A stretch of 64,000 bases of DNA from Desulfosporosinus acidiphilus SJ4. Lineage in GTDB: Bacteria > Bacillota > Desulfitobacteriia > Desulfitobacteriales > Desulfitobacteriaceae. Shown one piece after another: positions 42,780 through 52,061 of this stretch. The notes under the pieces were generated by a model. It made no database searches and was not told the DNA's origin. It saw only the letters and a list, made by a program, of their open reading frames with translations. Made by a program: the position numbers and the translations under genes. How positions within the stretch are numbered: position 1 is the stretch's first letter; each line of letters starts with the position of its first letter. The stretch is from the NCBI RefSeq assembly GCF_000255115.2, contig NC_018068.1:2947977-3011976 (forward strand), in the 5' to 3' direction.

Positions 42780-44460
42780 GAGTAATGATTCCTTAAGTCG
42801 TTCTTTGATAACAAAAAAGTATTTAAGTTTGTTGGGGTTTCAGGCAAAATGATACCGTGAGGTTCGTTCTGGTAAGGCCTTTCACTCCTTGAGGCTATGA
42901 CCTCTTATTAAGTCTGACTGCCAGCCCACAATTTGAACTTTTAACTCGAAGGTTGCACAGCTTAAAGGGAACCCCTCCGATGGTAGCAGATCGGCTGGAT
43001 CCGAGGTCTTTTTAAGACAAGTGCTGATTCGGCGAGGTTGTTGACCTGTTGTGGTGCCTGGTCCCAACGTTAATCTTACAAATTCTTCGACTCGGAAAGA
43101 GAGGTGATTTTACTTGAGTTTATTTGTCGGTATAGATGTGAGTTCCAACGATTTTAAAGTGCGAATCTTAGATGAGCGTGGTAATGAACCTGTTAAAAGG
43201 CTAAGGGTTTTGAATGATCAGCCTGGTTGTGAGCAAGTTGCCCGATATCTCTCTGAAGCCTGTAATAAAGAAAATGAGGATCGGCTGGTTATTGGTTTAG
43301 AGGCCACTTCCGTATACAGTTGGCCGTTACAAATGTTCTTAGCGGAAGACCATTGTTTAGCACCTTTACAACCCCAAATTTATTCCTTTAACCCCAAGGT
43401 CGTTGCTAATTTCAAAAAGGCTTATGTGGACCTTCCGAAGAACGACTGGATTGATGCCTGGGTCATTGCCGAACGTTTACGCTTCGGCCGGCTTCCGGAG
43501 GGCTCTCAGGTCGATTTCCGCTACTTACCGTTACAGCGACTCACTCGCTTTCGTTGTCATCTGATCGAGATGATCTCCAGAGAGAAGAATTATTTCCTCA
43601 CGAACTTGTTCTTAAAGTTTAGCACTCTTGCCCAAGGTACGGTTTTTAGTAATACTTTCAGCGCTACTTCTGAATCCTTGACACTTGAGTTTTTTTCTCC
43701 AGAAGAGGTTGCGGCTCGACCGCTTGATGAACTGATTGATTTCCTCATGGAGAAAGGAAGAAGTCATTTCGAGGATCCGGAATCCAAAGCCAGAGAGTTG
43801 AAGGAAGCCGCTCGCAAGGCCCATCGACTACGTGGAAGCCTATTGCAACCAATTAACCTTATCCTGGCCACGAGCATCGAAACCATCCACGCTTTGGAGA
43901 AGCAGGTAAAGAAAATCGATAAGGCGATCGAAGCTGAAATCAGGCATTTCCCTAATACGCTCATTACCATTCCCGGTATTGGCCCTGTGCTTTCAGCTGG
44001 TATTATTGCTGAGATTGGAGACATCCGCCGTTTTCCGAATGAAGGAGCCTTAGCAAAGTTTATTGGGCTAACCTGGCGTTCTCACCAGTCCGGTGATTTT
44101 ACAGCCGATGACACGCCCTTAACTCGAACTGGCAACACCTACTTGCGAAGTTATATCATCCAGGCTGCTAACCTAGTACGCCAAAAAGAGCCGGAGTACA
44201 AAGCCTTCTACCAACGTAAATTCTCGGAAAGTAAGACTCACCATCATCGCCGTGCTCTCGTGCTTACTGCACGCAAACTCGTCCGTATGGTTGATGCTCT
44301 GCTACGCAGCAACCAAATCTATATGCCACATGGCAATAGGGGGATTGCAAACTAGGCACGAACTAAGAGAATTGAAGTCCCATTTTTGCAACTTATTCCC
44401 ATTCAATTTTAGGAATAAGAGGGCTTTCTATTGCCTTTTTTTGCCAACGGATAACTAACT
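42780..44460 (+). mobile_element. IS110-family insertion sequence (ends approximate)
   Basis: The intact IS110 recombinase gene (43114-44355) is preceded by 300 or more non-coding bases and followed by about 100. Elements of this family lack inverted repeats, so the ends cannot be set by eye. Members of the IS110 group encode a bridge RNA in the non-coding end upstream of the gene, which fits the stretch about 42830-43100. Confidence 0.5.
43114..44355 (+). CDS. IS110-family recombinase (transposase)
   Basis: A 413-residue DEDD-type recombinase. The N-terminal RuvC-like domain has FVGIDVSSNDFKVRI (first Asp at about 8), GLEATSVYSW (Glu at about 63) and KNDWIDAWVIAERL (Asp pair near 109-112). 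The C-terminal Transposase_20 domain has TIPGIGPVLSAGIIAEIGD (about 286-304) and the serine-containing stretch LTRTGNTYLRSYIIQAANLV. The start is TTG with GAGAGGTG upstream. The frame is intact. It lies opposite to the flanking glycosylation genes and separates galU from gtrA. Confidence 0.93.
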   Translation: MSLFVGIDVSSNDFKVRILDERGNEPVKRLRVLNDQPGCEQVARYLSEACNKENEDRLVIGLEATSVYSWPLQMFLAEDHCLAPLQPQIYSFNPKVVANFKKAYVDLPKNDWIDAWVIAERLRFGRLPEGSQVDFRYLPLQRLTRFRCHLIEMISREKNYFLTNLFLKFSTLAQGTVFSNTFSATSESLTLEFFSPEEVAARPLDELIDFLMEKGRSHFEDPESKARELKEAARKAHRLRGSLLQPINLILATSIETIHALEKQVKKIDKAIEAEIRHFPNTLITIPGIGPVLSAGIIAEIGDIRRFPNEGALAKFIGLTWRSHQSGDFTADDTPLTRTGNTYLRSYIIQAANLVRQKEPEYKAFYQRKFSESKTHHHRRALVLTARKLVRMVDALLRSNQIYMPHGNRGIAN

Positions 44461-44475
44461 TACCGAAAATTTGAC

Positions 44476-44934
44476 TCACTTAGGGTCTTGACATATTACC
44501 GAAGGACTTAATCTAGGCTGCCTGAAAACCCATAAACGGCTGCCTAAAAAGTTAATTGCTAAACTTGCTCCAACAGCGAATAGCCGGCTCGCGATCATAG
44601 GCCATCCCCAGTTATTATGAACCCATATTAAAAGGCCATAGGTTAAAGCCAAGGTCATGATATTCAGCGCCAGAAACTGAAGTATTTGCTTAAAGGAACG
44701 GCCGGTGCCTGATTCATCCGGAGAGAACCCGCCCGCTTTGCTCTTAAACGTCCATCTTCTGTTGAGCCAAAAGCTGTTTACAATCCCGCAGCTATAGGAA
44801 AATGTATGGGCGGGAAGCAGAGGAACTCCCCATGCAAACAAAACTGCAAATACCCCAAAATCTATCCCGGTATTTATTCCTCCAACGGCACAAAACCTAA
44901 GAAATTCGAGTTGGCGTTTTGTTATTTTAACCAA
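44476..44934 (-). CDS. GtrA-family membrane protein
   Basis: A 152-residue protein with four helices and the GtrA signature: FLRFCAVGGINTGIDFGVFA near the N-terminus and FWLNRRWTFKS at about residues 53-63. GtrA proteins are thought to flip or channel lipid-linked sugars made by a partner glycosyltransferase. Its start overlaps the end of the GT2 gene by eight bases, so the two are co-translated partners. Confidence 0.92.
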   Translation of the reverse strand: MVKITKRQLEFLRFCAVGGINTGIDFGVFAVLFAWGVPLLPAHTFSYSCGIVNSFWLNRRWTFKSKAGGFSPDESGTGRSFKQILQFLALNIMTLALTYGLLIWVHNNWGWPMIASRLFAVGASLAINFLGSRLWVFRQPRLSPSVICQDPK

Positions 44935-45898
44935 TCTTCATCACGTTCCGTTCTTTCTCTTCCTGACGATAAGATTCTCTTACGATATAAAGAGGACGGT
45001 TTCTTGTTTCATCATAAATACGTCCCATATATTCCCCCATGATTCCCATCATAATGAGCATAACTCCTGTCAAGATTAACTCAACAGCCAGCAAAATAGT
45101 CCAGCCATCGAGAACAGCCGAGCCTAGGACATTGAAAAGTGCTAAGAAAATCGAGTAGACAAACCCTAGGGCGATCAACACAGCCCCTGCATAACTGGCC
45201 AATTTAATCGGTTTAAAGGAAAAGGAAGTCAGACCATCAAGGCATAATTTTATCATCTTTTTCAGAGGATATTTGCTTTCCCCAGCGAGCCTAGGATCTC
45301 TATCATATTCTACAGCTGTTTGCTTAAAACCCACCCAACTTACCAAACCACGAACATACCGATTTTTTTCCGGACATTGTTTCAGCACATCACATACCTT
45401 GCGGTCAATCAAGCGAAAATCACCGGTATCGATGGGGATGTCGATATCCGTAGAAGCCCGCAGAAGCCGATAGAATAAATGAGCCGTTTGTTTCTTGAAG
45501 AATGTTTCACCACGACGCTGCCTGCGCTTAGCATAAACAACCTCATAACCTTCCTGCCATTTGCTGATCATGTCTAATATAAGTTCAGGCGGGTCCTGGA
45601 GATCCGCATCGATTACCACAACTGCCGACCCGTTTGCATAGTCCATTCCCGCTGTAATTGCAACCTGATGGCCAAAATTGCGCGAGAAGGAAATGAGTTT
45701 TACCGAACGGTCTCCATCGCAAAATTTCTTAATCAAGTCTGCTGAGCGATCGCTGCTGCCATCATTGACAAAAATCAATTCGTAGGGTCCGTCCGTTGAG
45801 GTCATCACCTGTTTTAAACGCCGGTAAGTCTGCTCAAGAACAGCTTCTTCGTTATACACCGGAATAACCACAGAGTAACGAATGTCACTAGTATTCAT
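44927..45898 (-). CDS. GT2 polyprenyl-phosphate glycosyltransferase (YkcC/GtrB-like)
   Basis: A 323-residue DPM1/GtrB-type enzyme that puts a sugar from a nucleotide donor onto polyprenyl phosphate. The GT-A domain (1-225) starts SVVIPVYNEEAVLEQTYRRL and has the metal-binding DADLQDPPE near 95-103. Two C-terminal helices (about 235-300) anchor it. It lies between a GT39 protein gene and a GtrA gene, giving a donor-synthesis, flipping and transfer set. UDP-glucose from GalU is a plausible donor, but the sugar is not certain. Confidence 0.92.
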   Translation of the reverse strand: MNTSDIRYSVVIPVYNEEAVLEQTYRRLKQVMTSTDGPYELIFVNDGSSDRSADLIKKFCDGDRSVKLISFSRNFGHQVAITAGMDYANGSAVVVIDADLQDPPELILDMISKWQEGYEVVYAKRRQRRGETFFKKQTAHLFYRLLRASTDIDIPIDTGDFRLIDRKVCDVLKQCPEKNRYVRGLVSWVGFKQTAVEYDRDPRLAGESKYPLKKMIKLCLDGLTSFSFKPIKLASYAGAVLIALGFVYSIFLALFNVLGSAVLDGWTILLAVELILTGVMLIMMGIMGEYMGRIYDETRNRPLYIVRESYRQEEKERNVMKIG

Positions 45899-45912
45899 AA
45901 GTTTACCTCCTT

Positions 45913-48054
45913 TTACGGGTTAACTTCATATAACGTTCCGGCTCCATTCATGCCCATGCCTCCGCCAGAATTGCCGCTTGAACTTGCATTAGATTGCCAT
46001 TCAGACTGAGGTATCTCTGTACCATTTTGTTGAATCCAAGTTTGTATATCCGAACTGCCTCTGCCAGGGCCGCCCCCTGAAAGCAAGAAATATTTCACTT
46101 CTTTATTGGCGACCATTTGTTTCAGTTTGTCTACGGTAAGGATTGGATCCGAACCGGAAAATCCCCCCATAGCCATTACAGCTTTACCCGTTTGAATTAT
46201 ATAAGCTTCCGCGGTCCCTGCATTCGTTGTAGCAAAGAGGTACTTTTCACCGGTGTTGTGCGTTTCCAAATAAGCTAAGAGCTGAGTATTAACATTTCCC
46301 TGCATCGGGCCTGCGCCCTGACCTGAAGCGCCATCTCGTCTTTGATTCTGCGCTTGTTGATCCGTCGAACTGGAATCTTGGTTAAAGGATCGGTCCTGAT
46401 TCCAGTTTTGCCCTTGGCCGATTCTAAAGGTTTGCTGCGGTCCGGCTGCCGGCATCATTGCGTTATCTCCATAAATTAAAGGGGTTGCAGCCCAATAAAG
46501 AGGACCGGCCAGTAAAACCAGTATCCCGCCAAAGGCAGCGGTCTTGGCTAAGAACGCAGAGACTTTGTTTCTCTGAAGGGGTGTCTCTTGGCTATCTCCT
46601 TTTCGCAATGGCAAAGCAAAGTAGATCGTCAAGAGGCTGCCTAGGACTCCTAATGAGATTGGTAAACCCCAACCAATGGATTCCCTATAAGGTACGAGAA
46701 TATAGAGTTGAAAGGCGGTGGTTCCAAGGATCCCGACAGGCAGCAGCCAACGTTTCCAACCTTCTCGATTTTGGCTGAACCCCAATAACTCAACCCATCC
46801 CGTTCCTGTTAAAGCTGCAATGGCCGGTGCCAGCATGACAAGGTAGTATTGGTGAAAAAAACCCGCAATACTGAAGAAACCCATCATTGGCAGTAACCAA
46901 GCTAACCAAAATAGACTCTCCTTCTGTTTGTCCGTCAGCGGCTTCCGCCTGCGTATCCCTATTAATAACCCAAAAGCTGATAACAAAGCGAAGGGAAGCA
47001 TCCAACTTATTTGTCCTGATAATTGTGCTTGGAATAATCGGAGGGGCCCAGCGGTACCAGTATTGAACATACCTCCCCCGCCCCTATTGCCTCCAGGCCC
47101 TCCATTTCCCATCCCAGCCGGTGGGTTACCGCCATCCGGCCTTGCCCAGTGACTGTCTTGTGAAGAACTTGTTCCCTCAACCTCTGGCATAGAGTTCAGC
47201 TGCCCTTGGCTGCGCATTTGTCCGTCGCCAAAGATTTTCAAGTTGCTGCCTCCTCCGCCCGGACCGCCTTGACCCGTTAAGCGGGAAACACCGTTATAAC
47301 CGAAAGCCAGCTCAAGAACAGAGTTTGTCTGACTGCTGCCGATATACGGGCGATCTGCTTGCGGAATACTGTCGACGATGAGAGCCCAGGAAAATGTTAG
47401 AGTGAGCATAACTGCCGTTGCAGCAGCCAAAACTTTTATTTTCTTCTTCCAATCCACTTTATAGGCCAACCAAGTGAAGAAATAGAAGGCCGGAAGTACC
47501 ATATAAGCTTGCAGCATTTTGATATTGAAAGCGACACCAATGAGAGAAAAAGCTCCTATAACCCGTAGGGCTTTACTCTTTCTGATTCCCGTAAATAACA
47601 ACCAAGTCGCCGCTAAAAGCGTAAAGACTAACAAACTATCCACATTATTTGAGCGGCTGACTGCGGCTGCGATGGGAGTACAAGCCATAACCAAGGCGGT
47701 AATTCGAGCTGCCCTTCTGCCAAAACTCGGTTTAACCAAGACATAAACTAAGATCACGGAACCAACTCCAGCCAACGCCTGGGGTAAAACCACGCTCCAG
47801 CCATGGACCCCGAAGACGGAAGCAAACAGTGTCTGTATCCAAAAAGCAATGGGCGGCTTATCCACCGTAACAAATCCCACAGGATCAAAAGAAGCGAAAA
47901 AGAAATTGTGAAAACTTTGGAGCATACTTGTTACTGCAGCAGTATAATAGGCGTTAGCATATTGGTCTTTCCAAATGTTAAATATATTTAAAAATGCCGC
48001 TAGCAACGCAATACCCATAAGAACCGGATCTATGCGTTTTTCCTTTAATCTCAT
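45913..48054 (-). CDS. GT39/ArnT-like membrane glycosyltransferase (YkcB-like)
   Basis: About 713 residues. ATG 48054 is chosen because AGGAG lies eight bases upstream; a TTG just before it is unlikely. It has about 12 helices. The first loop holds SFDPVGFVTVDKPPIAFWIQ, with acidic residues typical of PMT/ArnT catalysis. External Gly/Asn/Gln-rich low-complexity loops lie at about 265-335 and 545-590. The C-terminus has a mixed domain (ETHNTGEKYLFATTNAGTAE). It should transfer the lipid-linked sugar made by the next gene to an envelope acceptor, as proposed for B. subtilis YkcB/YkcC. Confidence 0.9.
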   Translation of the reverse strand: MRLKEKRIDPVLMGIALLAAFLNIFNIWKDQYANAYYTAAVTSMLQSFHNFFFASFDPVGFVTVDKPPIAFWIQTLFASVFGVHGWSVVLPQALAGVGSVILVYVLVKPSFGRRAARITALVMACTPIAAAVSRSNNVDSLLVFTLLAATWLLFTGIRKSKALRVIGAFSLIGVAFNIKMLQAYMVLPAFYFFTWLAYKVDWKKKIKVLAAATAVMLTLTFSWALIVDSIPQADRPYIGSSQTNSVLELAFGYNGVSRLTGQGGPGGGGSNLKIFGDGQMRSQGQLNSMPEVEGTSSSQDSHWARPDGGNPPAGMGNGGPGGNRGGGGMFNTGTAGPLRLFQAQLSGQISWMLPFALLSAFGLLIGIRRRKPLTDKQKESLFWLAWLLPMMGFFSIAGFFHQYYLVMLAPAIAALTGTGWVELLGFSQNREGWKRWLLPVGILGTTAFQLYILVPYRESIGWGLPISLGVLGSLLTIYFALPLRKGDSQETPLQRNKVSAFLAKTAAFGGILVLLAGPLYWAATPLIYGDNAMMPAAGPQQTFRIGQGQNWNQDRSFNQDSSSTDQQAQNQRRDGASGQGAGPMQGNVNTQLLAYLETHNTGEKYLFATTNAGTAEAYIIQTGKAVMAMGGFSGSDPILTVDKLKQMVANKEVKYFLLSGGGPGRGSSDIQTWIQQNGTEIPQSEWQSNASSSGNSGGGMGMNGAGTLYEVNP

Positions 48055-48162
48055 CAATGTTTACTCCTTTGTAAATTTATTTCGGTTATTTTCTTCTGTT
48101 TACTATAACCTCTATTGCTGAATTGCTTCTAAATATAAGCTGAAAATTTGCTGAAAACTAAT

Positions 48163-48203
48163 AAGCAGCCTCAGTTCCATCAATTCTGGAACCAAGGCTG
48201 CTT
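48163..48203. other. hairpin in the divergent region before ykcB
   Basis: AAGCAGCCT-AGTTCCA and TGGAAC-AGGCTGCTT form a long stem (48163-48171 with 48195-48203 and inner pairs). It lies between the divergent starts of ykcB and the deacetylase gene, so it may be an attenuator or a terminator for a short transcript. No T-box features were recognised. Confidence 0.5.
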
Positions 48204-48302
48204 CGTGATTAAAATCCATACATTCTTTAAGAATCTTATGTCTGACTCTTTGTCCCATTCAATATACTCAAATAAGAATTAAAAATGAGGTGACGCGTAA
48301 CA

Positions 48303-49130
48303 ATGGATCACCACAAAAAAATCTTAATTATTCGCCGTCCTATTTCGTTGATTTCGGCCCTAATCATTACGTTATTGGCTGGCTTAGGACTCGCTCGTAT
48401 TGCAGGACCTGTCATTAGCTCCATGAGCTCACAACCGGACAGCCGGGAAATTGCAATCGTTATTGATGACTTCGGCATTGATAATCCCGGAACAAAACAA
48501 ATGTTGGAACTAGGCATCCCTTTAACTGCGGCAATCATGCCTAATTTACTTTACACTAAACAGGAAGCTGAATTAATTCACAATCTGGGATATGAAATTA
48601 TTATCCATATGCCTGTTGAGGCAAAAACAGGACGTCCGGAATGGCTTGGGCCCGGTGCCCTTACAACCAATTTATCGTCTCAGGAACTACGAACCCGACT
48701 CGAAGAAAGTTTCAGGCAGATTCCTTATGCTGTTGGGATCAGTAACCATATGGGCTCGAAAGGTACGGAAAATCCTAAAATTGTCGCAACTTTAATAGCA
48801 ATGGCTAAAGACCATCATTTATTCGTTCTGGACAGCAAGACCACTGAATCAACAATCTTAGCTCGAGAGGCTAATAATGCAGGTGTTATCTCAGGTACCC
48901 GAGATGTATTCCTAGATAATTCGTCGGACCTGAATTCTATTAAGAAACAAATCCGGCTCTTAATTTCGAAAGCCAAAACTTCCGGCAAGGCTATAGGTAT
49001 CGGGCATGTTGGCCCACAAGGTCCCAATACAGCTAGAGCAATCAAGGAGATGCTGCCGGAAATAAAAGCCCAGGGAATAGAAATAGTCTCATTATCCAAA
49101 TTATTAAAATCTCAGGCAAAAAGTCCATAA
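48303..49130 (+). CDS. divergent polysaccharide deacetylase family protein
   Basis: A 275-residue membrane-anchored protein with one N-terminal helix (about 15-38). The domain matches Polysacc_deac_2 (YibQ-like): EIAIVIDDFGIDNPGT (about 49-64), EIIIHMPVEAKTG (about 97-109), GISNHMGSKGTE (about 143-154) and AIGIGHVGP (about 230-238). The family shares the NodB fold but its substrate is unproven; a role in envelope polysaccharide or septal wall metabolism is suspected. It stands alone after a divergent promoter region. Confidence 0.88.
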   Translation: MDHHKKILIIRRPISLISALIITLLAGLGLARIAGPVISSMSSQPDSREIAIVIDDFGIDNPGTKQMLELGIPLTAAIMPNLLYTKQEAELIHNLGYEIIIHMPVEAKTGRPEWLGPGALTTNLSSQELRTRLEESFRQIPYAVGISNHMGSKGTENPKIVATLIAMAKDHHLFVLDSKTTESTILAREANNAGVISGTRDVFLDNSSDLNSIKKQIRLLISKAKTSGKAIGIGHVGPQGPNTARAIKEMLPEIKAQGIEIVSLSKLLKSQAKSP

Positions 49131-49303
49131 TCCTTTGTTAATAAAGCACTCACTTTGACTTAGAATGCATTCACATTGGCAAATCGACGAATATAGGATA
49201 AGAGGTGAATCAGCGGGCAAACTACAAGATACCACGTTTATTTCCGGGAGTTTATCTAGCAATACTTCCGTATTACGTGAGACTCTTTCGCCGGAAGGGA
49301 ACC

Positions 49304-50413
49304 ATGGAAAGAATTTCAGTACATCAATTTATGACCTTAGGGGCATCTGTTCTCATGGGCGGAACGTTCCTTCTCATTGCAACATTCGTTACAGAGGCGG
49401 GAGGGCGAGATGGTTGGATGTCTATCATGCCAGGATTTGCTCTGACTATTCCCTATGGTATTATGGTGCTTTCTCTTTCAGCCCATTACCCAGAAAAAAA
49501 TTTATTGCAGATCTCTGAATTAATCTTAGGGAGATGGGTCGGCAAACTTATTGGTTCTGTCTATTTCATCATCTCTTGCTACTATGGTGGATTATTATTA
49601 GCCTTTATTGGTATTATTTACGAACAATCCATCATGCCGTTAGTTCCCCGTTGGGTTCTTTACCTTGGTGGGCTAATTCTTGTGTTTTATTTGGCAACTT
49701 CAGGTATAGAAGTGTTTGCACGTTTTTCCGAAGTTCTCTTGCCTATCATTGTTGTTGCCTTAGTTCTTAATATTTTCCTAACGATCCCACGAATTGAACA
49801 AGGTGCTCTCCTTCCATTTCTGGAAAACGGAGTTATCCCTCTGCTTTGGGGAGTCTTTAAAGTGATCCCCTTTCCCATGGTCTATATCCTGTTCTTGGCG
49901 GGATTTATTAGATTTTTACCTCACAGTAATAGGCAAGATTTCGCTCAATTAAAATCTGCAATTTGGCGAATTGGATTTCTTGTGGGGATTTTAGATACAG
50001 TTGTTGTTGTTATCCAGATTCTCGTCTTTGGTCCGACGGAAACCATCCGATTATTATTCGGTATTCTAGAATTAGGAAAAATGGTAGAAATAAGCAGGAC
50101 GGTTGCCGGAGTCGAATCCCTATTTATGGGAGTTTGGCTTGGAGCCTTAGTTATTAAATGCAGCGCCTATTTTTTTATGACAAGTTGGGGATTAGAAACC
50201 GTCTTTAATTTGAAAGGCCTCAAATGGAGGCTCATCACAAGTGTCGTCTTTCTTACAATAGCTTTCGGGGTTCAGAAAGGATTTTATTTAAGTACTAAGC
50301 TTTCTTTTGTCGAAAGTTATTTAATTTTTCCATTTGCCCTTGTTTGGATCCCAGCACTCTGGGCAGCCTCTCATTGGAAAATCATATTCCACACGACCAA
50401 TAAACCTAGTTAA
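49304..50413 (+). CDS. GerAB-family spore germination permease
   Basis: About 369 residues when started at ATG 49304 (MERISVHQFMTLGASVLMGG), the usual GerAB beginning; GGAAGGGA lies just upstream. A longer frame from GTG 49205 adds 33 residues unlike the family. Ten helices of the APC-like germination permease fold are visible. GerAB proteins are the inner-spore-membrane subunit of Ger(A/B/C) receptors. No GerAA or GerAC gene is adjacent, so it is an orphan copy here. Its last 93 bases overlap the end of the convergent HD-GYP gene. Confidence 0.9.
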   Translation: MERISVHQFMTLGASVLMGGTFLLIATFVTEAGGRDGWMSIMPGFALTIPYGIMVLSLSAHYPEKNLLQISELILGRWVGKLIGSVYFIISCYYGGLLLAFIGIIYEQSIMPLVPRWVLYLGGLILVFYLATSGIEVFARFSEVLLPIIVVALVLNIFLTIPRIEQGALLPFLENGVIPLLWGVFKVIPFPMVYILFLAGFIRFLPHSNRQDFAQLKSAIWRIGFLVGILDTVVVVIQILVFGPTETIRLLFGILELGKMVEISRTVAGVESLFMGVWLGALVIKCSAYFFMTSWGLETVFNLKGLKWRLITSVVFLTIAFGVQKGFYLSTKLSFVESYLIFPFALVWIPALWAASHWKIIFHTTNKPS

Positions 50414-51469
50414 ATCTTGCATTAAATCTACATACTGAGTTTTATTGATTGTCCTGCCTTTATTATCAAGTAAAAGACGAACCAAAGGACGTGTCGGCAT
50501 CTGCATCGGAACTGCTGCAACTACTCCAATTTCACCGGTATTGAGAGTCACCACTGAATTTTCCGGGTATAAAATTAAACTCTCTCGAAAAGCTTTCACA
50601 ACTTGTGGATTATAGGCTTTATCTGCTCCTGCTATAATCATTTCCAGGGCATAATAGGGAGGTAAACCTTTTCGATAGGGCCTGTCTGCCGTTAAAGCTT
50701 CGAATACATCCGTAACAGCGACAATTTGTGCATCCAGATGAATTTTTTGCTTATTCAATCCAAAAGGGTACCCAGTCCCATTCCAACGTTCATGATGTTT
50801 AATCACCGTATCCATTATGCTTGTCAATAAGTTGCAATTCTCCAGCATTTCTGCTCCAAGCTGAGGATGACGTCTCATAATAGCTAATTCGTTCTCGGTT
50901 AAATTACCCGGTTTATTCAATATTTCCTTGGGAATATTCAATTTGCCTAAATCATGCAGGAGGGCACCCAAGGTTAAATGCTTAAGTTTTGTCTCAGGGT
51001 ACCTTAAACGCATACCTGTCATGGTTGCCAAAATAGCTACGTTCAAACTATGCACGAATGTACCGTAATCATAGTTTCTAAACTGTTCAAGGTCCAAGGG
51101 TACAACATCTAAGTTCAAATAAACATTGAGTGGTTTTAGTTGTTCAACGATTGTTTCCACGAGAACGATGGTTTTTTCTATTTGTTCGGCAGTAATCAGT
51201 TTTGCTTCATGAAAAATATTCCATAAGGAACCAACTAAACCTTCATAGACATCTTTGGGGAATGGTTTCCCACTGTTTCTAGAGGGATATTCATCATCCT
51301 CTTGTTTATCCCAAATATAAACTTTTCTCTTCCTTAAAAGATCTCCTATACCTTCTGTCACTGGCTGTCCTTTATGAAGTAATAATACACCGGCTTTATC
51401 AAATAGATCTGCACTTGCAGGCATTCCTACCGTAAGATTTAATTGTGCAGGTTTTAATAACCAATTCAA
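50321..51469 (-). CDS. HD-GYP domain c-di-GMP phosphodiesterase
   Basis: About 382 residues. TTG at 51469 is chosen because GGAGGGGG lies directly upstream; the longer frame would translate that site. An N-terminal domain (about 1-130) is followed by HD-GYP (about 140-300): GALLHDLGKLNIPKEILNKP, KHHERWNGTGYP and DVFEALTADRPYRKG. These enzymes cut c-di-GMP. A short C-terminal domain ends CPECW. The leader carries a c-di-GMP riboswitch with a terminator, which makes a feedback loop likely. The 3' end overlaps the convergent gerAB-like gene by 93 bases. Confidence 0.93.
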   Translation of the reverse strand: MNWLLKPAQLNLTVGMPASADLFDKAGVLLLHKGQPVTEGIGDLLRKRKVYIWDKQEDDEYPSRNSGKPFPKDVYEGLVGSLWNIFHEAKLITAEQIEKTIVLVETIVEQLKPLNVYLNLDVVPLDLEQFRNYDYGTFVHSLNVAILATMTGMRLRYPETKLKHLTLGALLHDLGKLNIPKEILNKPGNLTENELAIMRRHPQLGAEMLENCNLLTSIMDTVIKHHERWNGTGYPFGLNKQKIHLDAQIVAVTDVFEALTADRPYRKGLPPYYALEMIIAGADKAYNPQVVKAFRESLILYPENSVVTLNTGEIGVVAAVPMQMPTRPLVRLLLDNKGRTINKTQYVDLMQDLTRFIGRVEYDFPMRGCPECWDPNKGKWKN

Positions 51470-51592
51470 AGAGTTTCCCCCTCCCTCCGTCTCTTTGCTC
51501 TCTATATGTAAATTCCCTTTGAGAAACATTAAATGTAGTGTCTCTTAAACTCTTGTTGTTTTGTTTTACCTGTTAATGTTGGTTCTTAACCA

Positions 51593-51627
51593 TAAAAAAA
51601 ATAAAGCACCGAACTCAACGATCGGCG
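51593..51627 (-). terminator. expression-platform terminator of the c-di-GMP riboswitch
   Basis: On the minus strand CGCCGA...TCGGTG forms a stem followed by CTTTATTTTTTTT, directly after the aptamer and before the HD-GYP gene. Confidence 0.85.
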
Positions 51628-51639
51628 ACACAATTTTAT

Positions 51640-51718
51640 ATGGTAACCCGGCTATCTTATCAAGAATCTAAGACCCGTGGCTTTGCGTCCTCAGCTCTCA
51701 CTGAGTTTGCCTTTAGCA
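51640..51718 (-). ncRNA. c-di-GMP-I (GEMM) riboswitch
   Basis: The minus strand reads AAAGGCAAAC, a variable hairpin, AGGACGCAAAGCCACGGGTC, a second variable stem, AGATAGCCGGGTTACC. These are the conserved GEMM-I blocks, including the GCAAAC and GACGCAAAGCC ligand-binding core and the tetraloop receptor/GGTTACC end. An intrinsic terminator follows before the HD-GYP gene. No other feature was recognised in 51719-52061 apart from the dacA ribosome binding site. Confidence 0.93.
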
Positions 51719-52061
51719 CTGAAGTTTAATTAACTTTTATTCCTACTAATGTTTAAGGGATTAATCTCCACTGAAAGGTAGTATATTATACAATATTCTA
51801 AAGAACAACATTTTTTGCCCATTATAACAAATTTTTATCCTTTTATTACAATACTACTAATTCTGGAACACTTTACAAACTTTTTTGACATTTAAGTACT
51901 GTATATCACTTATTATTCGTCGTCTAAAATACTTTTTACCAATAAAAACTTATGTAAAAACGATGCCCAAATGAAAAAGTTATGATTACCCATTTGTCGA
52001 ATCCTTACTCTTCCTGTAAAATTAAACTGTTCACATTAAATATTATTAAGGAGGTTATTTT

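Noticed and set aside
48163-48203. T-box or other riboswitch before ykcB
   Set aside because: Only one hairpin is present; no T-box sequence or anti-terminator bulge was found.
49205-49303. Extended N-terminus for the GerAB-like permease from GTG 49205
   Set aside because: The extra 33 residues do not resemble the family, while ATG 49304 gives the usual start and has a ribosome binding site.
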